Below are positions 60,677 through 64,000 of a stretch of DNA of 64,000 nt, in pieces. The notes under the pieces are model-generated. The model had not been told where the DNA came from and made no database searches. It saw only the letters and a list, made by a program, of their open reading frames with translations. Position numbers and translations under genes: made by a program. This DNA is from Bdellovibrio sp. NC01 (GTDB lineage: Bacteria > Bdellovibrionota > Bdellovibrionia > Bdellovibrionales > Bdellovibrionaceae): positions 2,480,001 through 2,544,000 of the forward strand of contig NZ_CP030034.1 of NCBI RefSeq assembly GCF_006874625.1. The letters run 5' to 3'. Numbering within the stretch: position 1 is the stretch's first letter; each line of letters begins with the position of its first letter.

Positions 60677-61294
60677 TTAAAGAGTCAGCTCGAAATCTTC
60701 ACCAAGATAATGAAGAGTCACCGAAGCAAGAGAACTGCCGTCGGAAAGAAACATTCCCCGATGGGCTTGCAACTGCTCGCGCAATTGAGATGGATTTTTA
60801 GGCGCAAGATTTTTTAGAATTTTGAAACCTTCGTGTTGGAAATCGATTTCTGAATGGGCCGCGCGCAACCAAGAAAATTCAATTTTTAGAAGGTCGAAGT
60901 CTTCAGGTTGAAGGGCGAATGCCTCCAAGTAATGTTGGTACTTGATGGTCATCGTATCTTCCGCTTGCTCATTACTCCAAGCAAACGACCACGAACGCTC
61001 TTCGCGAAACTCGACACTGACGAGTTCTGCTTTTTCTGTGGCTGCCCGTTCTTGCAAAAAATCACGGGCAAATGCCATCACCTCATCAAGTGACGATTCA
61101 AAAATGGATTCCTGCATCTCATAACGAAGTTCAGAAAGCCATTTATCAACTTCCACAAGATTGACGGTCATGCCTGACAGCGGATTGATCTCTTTTGAAA
61201 AGCCAGCGGATAGATAAAACAAAAAACCCCGTCTTTCAGACGAGGTTTTCTGCATCAGGATTCGTACTGGAACTTCGCGTACGAACTGCAACAT
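60677..61294 (-). CDS. 6-pyruvoyl-tetrahydropterin-synthase-like protein lacking the zinc histidines
   Basis: 205 residues. FLFYLSAGFSKEINPLSGM, then TVNLVEVDKWLSEL, align with QueD/PTPS strands and the GM-[VW]-[VI]-[DN]-[FL] turn, and ESSLDEVMAFARDFLQER matches the later helix. But the HGH zinc ligands and the catalytic Cys/His of QueD are absent here, so it is probably a non-catalytic relative. The start overlaps the PpiD-like gene's end (TAA-G-ATG). A strong terminator-like hairpin lies inside its first 30 codons, which raises doubt about how much of the N-terminus is really translated. Confidence 0.6.
   Translation of the reverse strand: MLQFVREVPVRILMQKTSSERRGFLFYLSAGFSKEINPLSGMTVNLVEVDKWLSELRYEMQESIFESSLDEVMAFARDFLQERAATEKAELVSVEFREERSWSFAWSNEQAEDTMTIKYQHYLEAFALQPEDFDLLKIEFSWLRAAHSEIDFQHEGFKILKNLAPKNPSQLREQLQAHRGMFLSDGSSLASVTLHYLGEDFELTL
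61223..61249 (-). terminator. Terminator-like hairpin inside a coding region
   Basis: On the minus strand AAAACCTCGTCT-gaa-AGACGGGGTTTT: 12 pairs with one G-U, then TTGTTTT. It lies 47 bases after the stop of the PpiD-like gene and encodes residues 16-24 or so of the PTPS-like frame. Probably an intrinsic terminator or attenuator for the upstream gene. Confidence 0.75.
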
Positions 61295-61295
61295 C

Positions 61296-62327
61296 TTACT
61301 GCAATGCCTGTGTATTCATAGTGATGTGAGATTTCGCACGGAATTGGTTGATCCATGCTTCAAACATGCCGTCAGCGCGACGCTTTTGCATCATTTCGAC
61401 TAGCATTGGCTCAGCCGCTTTGCCTTCTTCAATTTTAGTTTCTTTCAATTTCAAAACGTATTTTACGTTGCCATCACGAACAACACGTTTCAACAACGGT
61501 TGTGTTTTAGAAAGCTCAAACACAGCGTCAGTTGCAACAGCACTAGTAATTTTTGGGAAATTTTCAGTACCCAACTCAACCAAACCAGTTTCTTCCCAAG
61601 AAGCTTTGATTTCTTTAAGCTGTGCGTTTACGGCTGCTTCGTCACCTTTTGCCAAAGCTTGATCGATCGCATTAATAGCAGCTTCAGCTTTTTCTTTAGA
61701 AAGAGCTTTTGATACGGCTTCTTGATCGATCTTAACGAAAGCGATGTTGATTTTTGTGCCGCGCAGTTCTTGCAGCTTCTTCATTTCAATCGCAGATGGT
61801 TGACCTACAAGTTCAAACAAGTGACGGATGCGAACGTTCGCAATGTCTTTACGAACTTTGTTTTCGAAATCACCCGCTGAAGAGTGCGTCGCTTCCAAAT
61901 AACGAGTGTAGAATTCACGTTGGAATTGACCGTTTTGTTGGAAGAAAGGGATGTCTTTAACGATGAAATCACGAACTTCTGCGTCAGTCGCCAAAATGCC
62001 TTCAGATTGTGCAGCTTGAGAAACCAATTCGTTACGCACCAAGTTTTCCAAGGCTTGCTGACGAAGTAGTTGACGCTGAGAGCTAAAGTCCATTTGCGAG
62101 CCGAACAGGTTTTGATAGTACTGTTGCACACGGTTTTCTTCCTGTTGGAAGTCCGCGATAGAGATCAAAGAGTTGTTCACGCGAGCGACAGAACCAACAC
62201 CCGCGCCAAGACGACCTGGCAAACCGAAAAATACGAAAACAAGAATGATAGCACCGAAGAGAACGATCGCTGTCGCGTTCTTCGCTGAGAGTTTTCTCTT
62301 CATTTTATCTGCCATAGTGTCGCTCAT
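61296..62327 (-). CDS. SurA/PpiD-like N-terminal chaperone protein, no PPIase domain
   Basis: 343 residues; AAGGAACTATTT precedes the ATG. A short cytoplasmic tail, one transmembrane helix (TAIVLFGAIILVFVFFGL) and then a SurA_N-type chaperone region (VARVNNSLISIADFQQEE, then QRQLLRQQALENLVRNELV), as in PpiD. PpiD would continue with parvulin PPIase domains; none is recognisable here, and the chain ends in a helix-rich part with an MQKRRADGMFEAWINQFRAK tail typical of the family's C-terminus. It likely holds unfolded envelope proteins at the periplasmic side of the inner membrane. The PTPS-like gene follows with a 1-base gap, and mreC starts 164 bases away divergently. Confidence 0.82.
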   Translation of the reverse strand: MSDTMADKMKRKLSAKNATAIVLFGAIILVFVFFGLPGRLGAGVGSVARVNNSLISIADFQQEENRVQQYYQNLFGSQMDFSSQRQLLRQQALENLVRNELVSQAAQSEGILATDAEVRDFIVKDIPFFQQNGQFQREFYTRYLEATHSSAGDFENKVRKDIANVRIRHLFELVGQPSAIEMKKLQELRGTKINIAFVKIDQEAVSKALSKEKAEAAINAIDQALAKGDEAAVNAQLKEIKASWEETGLVELGTENFPKITSAVATDAVFELSKTQPLLKRVVRDGNVKYVLKLKETKIEEGKAAEPMLVEMMQKRRADGMFEAWINQFRAKSHITMNTQALQ

Positions 62328-62491
62328 AAATAGTTCCTTCCTTGAACTCCCCGCCTCGCGCGGAAAGTTGCGATGTCAATTAGCCAGAACATTAGCCAAC
62401 TATTTTTATATTTTTTCAAGTGGAAATTGTTGAATTCCTTAACTCTTTTGAATAGCGTTGGGATGTAGCTGACAGCTTAGGTAGGTGACAT

Positions 62492-63529
62492 TTGAACTTT
62501 TTCAACTTTGATCTCAAGAAACTCGTGCTTATTGGAATCGTGCTGGCTTTGCCACTCCTTTCCATCAATATGCAGCAAAGACCGCAAGAGTCGCACTGGT
62601 TGGTAAAACCATTCAGTCTTCTCGGCTCCGCTGTGTCCGAAACATTTTATAGCTTCAGCCACGGTGTCAAAGGCACGACAGCCATGTACGTGGATTTGAT
62701 CAACATCAAAAAGCAAAGCGAAGAATTGCACAGCGCAAATAACGAACTTCAAGCGCGTTTAGAAAAGATGAATGAGTTGTCTTTGGAAAATGATCGCTTG
62801 CGCGAGCTTCTTTCTTTCAAACAACAAACTAAGATGTCTTTAACTTCAGCGCAAGTTATCGGTCGCGATCTGGTTATCGATCACAACACGATCACAATTA
62901 ATAAAGGAACACAGGATGGCATCAAAGCCGGCCAAGCTGTTGTGACAACAGGTGGTGTACTTGGTTACATCTTTAAACCAGAACCGTTCACGGCTCACGT
63001 GATGTTGATTACAGATCGTTATGCGGTTGTTGACGGTATCGTTCAAAGAACTCGTGCTCACGGTATCGTTGAAGGCAAAAGCCAAAACGGTTGCGCCTTG
63101 AAATACGTGGAAAGAACAGAAGACGTGAAACAAGGTGACCTGGTTGTCACTGGCGGCCTTGATAACATCTTCCCTAAAGGTTTCCCGGTTGCGATCGTTG
63201 AAAGCGTTGAAAGAAAAACCTTCAGCGTTTCTTTGAAAGTCGATTTGCGCCCGGTAGTTGATCCTTATAAAGTTGAAGAAGTGTTCGTTGTGGTTGATGC
63301 AGCCAAAGAAGATTTCGGCGATAAGTATGCACTTCCAGGCACAACTGCGGCTGATGCAACAGCAGTTCCCGGCACAGGCGCAACTCCTTCGGCCGCAGCG
63401 ACACCTGCTGCTTCCCCTGCTGCAACAACGGCGACCGCTCCTGTAGCGCCAGCAGCGCCATCTGCAAAACCGGCGACTCCTAAGCCAACAACGGCGACGA
63501 CTGCCAAGCCTGAGGAGAAAAGACAGTGA
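62492..63529 (+). CDS. mreC: Rod-shape-determining protein MreC
   Basis: 345 residues from a TTG start, with TAGGTGAC upstream. One N-terminal membrane helix (LKKLVLIGIVLALPLLSI), a coiled coil (EELHSANNELQARLEKMNEL, then LENDRLRELL) and the double beta-barrel part (VIGRDLVIDHNTITINKGT, VTTGGVLGYI, GDLVVTGGLDNIFPKGFPV) are all typical MreC. It links the MreB cytoskeleton to the peptidoglycan-elongation enzymes in the inner membrane. About 60 residues of Ala/Pro/Thr-rich tail (PAASPAATTATAPVAP), an unusual extension, follow the core. The stop overlaps the mreD start (GTGA), so the two are translationally coupled. Confidence 0.93.
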   Translation: MNFFNFDLKKLVLIGIVLALPLLSINMQQRPQESHWLVKPFSLLGSAVSETFYSFSHGVKGTTAMYVDLINIKKQSEELHSANNELQARLEKMNELSLENDRLRELLSFKQQTKMSLTSAQVIGRDLVIDHNTITINKGTQDGIKAGQAVVTTGGVLGYIFKPEPFTAHVMLITDRYAVVDGIVQRTRAHGIVEGKSQNGCALKYVERTEDVKQGDLVVTGGLDNIFPKGFPVAIVESVERKTFSVSLKVDLRPVVDPYKVEEVFVVVDAAKEDFGDKYALPGTTAADATAVPGTGATPSAAATPAASPAATTATAPVAPAAPSAKPATPKPTTATTAKPEEKRQ

Positions 63530-64000
63530 AATTGCGCTGGAACTTCTTGTTAAACTTTTTAATTCTGCTTGCTGCTTTGTTAGCAGTTGCAGGATTCCAG
63601 ACGACGTTCTGGTTTCAGCTCTTCGGCAATGTGCCTGCACCTTTGTTGTGGTTGAACCTTATCGTCTATGTGACTCTTTATCGTAAACCCTTCCCAGCGA
63701 TCTTCACGGTTTATGCAATGGGCTTCATTTTGCTCACATTTACTGCGATGCCACTGAAGATGATGTGGATTACTTTGCTGATTCTCTTTACGTTGGTCTA
63801 TTTGATCAAGAGTCGCGTCTTTTGGTCAGGCTCAGGTTATTATACAATCATGTGCGGATTCTCTGCCGTGGCCTATCACCTGATTTTCTTCTTCACTTCA
63901 TTGGTGTTAGAGAAAAACCCCGCGAGCTTCGAGATTGTCGATCGCTTGGTACAAATTATTCTAACTCCTTCATTTGCGTTTCCTATGTACTGGATCCTCG
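63526..64000 (+). CDS. mreD: Rod-shape-determining protein MreD, 3'-truncated by the window edge
   Basis: About 158 residues visible from a GTG that overlaps the mreC stop by four bases; GGAG precedes it inside mreC. All visible sequence is membrane-spanning helices with short loops (FLLNFLILLAALLAVAGF, LLWLNLIVYVTLY, PAIFTVYAMGFILL, LLILFTLVYLIKS, MCGFSAVAYHLIFFF), the MreD pattern. It joins MreC and RodA/PBP2 in the elongation complex. The rest, and any RodA or PBP2 gene, lie beyond the window. Confidence 0.85.
   Translation, partial: MKLRWNFLLNFLILLAALLAVAGFQTTFWFQLFGNVPAPLLWLNLIVYVTLYRKPFPAIFTVYAMGFILLTFTAMPLKMMWITLLILFTLVYLIKSRVFWSGSGYYTIMCGFSAVAYHLIFFFTSLVLEKNPASFEIVDRLVQIILTPSFAFPMYWIL

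Noticed and set aside
62846-63640. Long minus-strand frame over mreC and mreD
   Set aside because: Antisense to unmistakable MreC; its Arg/Ser/Cys runs are the reverse of the Ala/Pro-rich mreC tail.
1-64000. CRISPR arrays, tRNA or rRNA genes, insertion sequences, prophage
   Set aside because: No regularly spaced direct repeats, cloverleaf-like intergenic sequence, transposase, integrase or phage gene was seen on reading the gaps and proteins.

Overview
The window looks like chromosomal DNA from a Bdellovibrio-type predatory bacterium (Bdellovibrionota). This is inferred from gene content, not from a marker gene. The evidence is: very many Sec-exported proteins, lipoproteins and beta-barrels with no obvious homologs outside the group; a TIGR02147-type regulator, a family known mainly from Bdellovibrio and Fibrobacter; partner-switching and chemotaxis-like signalling genes; PATAN/DUF4388 response regulators; and moderate GC. 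There is no rRNA, tRNA, CRISPR array, phage or insertion sequence. Most genes have AGGAG-type ribosome sites, and many intergenic gaps hold U-tailed terminators or compact hairpins.

Layout. 1-5.5 kb: a 5'-truncated exported protein, then a beta-barrel gene overlapping a 1112-residue lipoprotein gene. 5.5-13.5 kb: a TroA-like binding protein, a probable reductase plus a metallo-beta-lactamase-fold hydrolase, an exported protein, a phospholipase D/cardiolipin synthase-type enzyme, a P-loop ATPase with a large exported barrel protein, and a cupin. 13.5-22.6 kb: a signalling block (RR-PATAN protein, STAS protein, SpoIIE-type phosphatase, FecR/fibronectin-like envelope protein, PAS-Hpt-CheA-like kinase, CheY-like regulator). 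22.7-25.1 kb: ChaN-like lipoprotein, rpmG, dcd, small lipoprotein. 25.1-25.4 kb: a strongly structured intergenic element. 25.4-29.9 kb: a second barrel/lipoprotein pair. 30-34.3 kb: alpha/beta hydrolase and M14 peptidase, a DUF1338 enzyme, an HD-GYP protein and a small barrel. 34.4-45.2 kb: five same-strand exported-protein genes including a subtilisin, a possible papain-like protease, a 1145-residue protein and a paralog of the 11.1-12.9 kb barrel protein. 45.3-49.3 kb: flavin reductase, DMT transporter, DUF475 protein, lipoprotein. 49.3-57.3 kb: uvrA with a shortened insertion domain, a widespread-type intergenic repeat, an exported protein with its start codon in a hairpin, a Fur-family regulator, folE2, maf, cdd and an exported EEP-type phosphodiesterase. 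57.4-64 kb: a possible pore-former-like protein with a TIGR02147 regulator, a small exported protein, a 6-PTPS-like protein lacking its metal ligands, a PpiD/SurA-like protein, then mreC and the start of mreD.

How it may fit together. Most of the window serves the envelope: surface barrels with partner lipoproteins, exported proteases and nucleases, phospholipid synthesis and the MreCD cell-shape complex, plus sensory pathways. The most unusual points are the two barrel+lipoprotein overlaps, the exported protease block with its duplicated barrel protein, the 25.2 kb inverted-repeat element, the 52.0 kb repeat, the terminator lying inside a coding region at 61.2 kb, and the start-codon hairpin at 53.4 kb.
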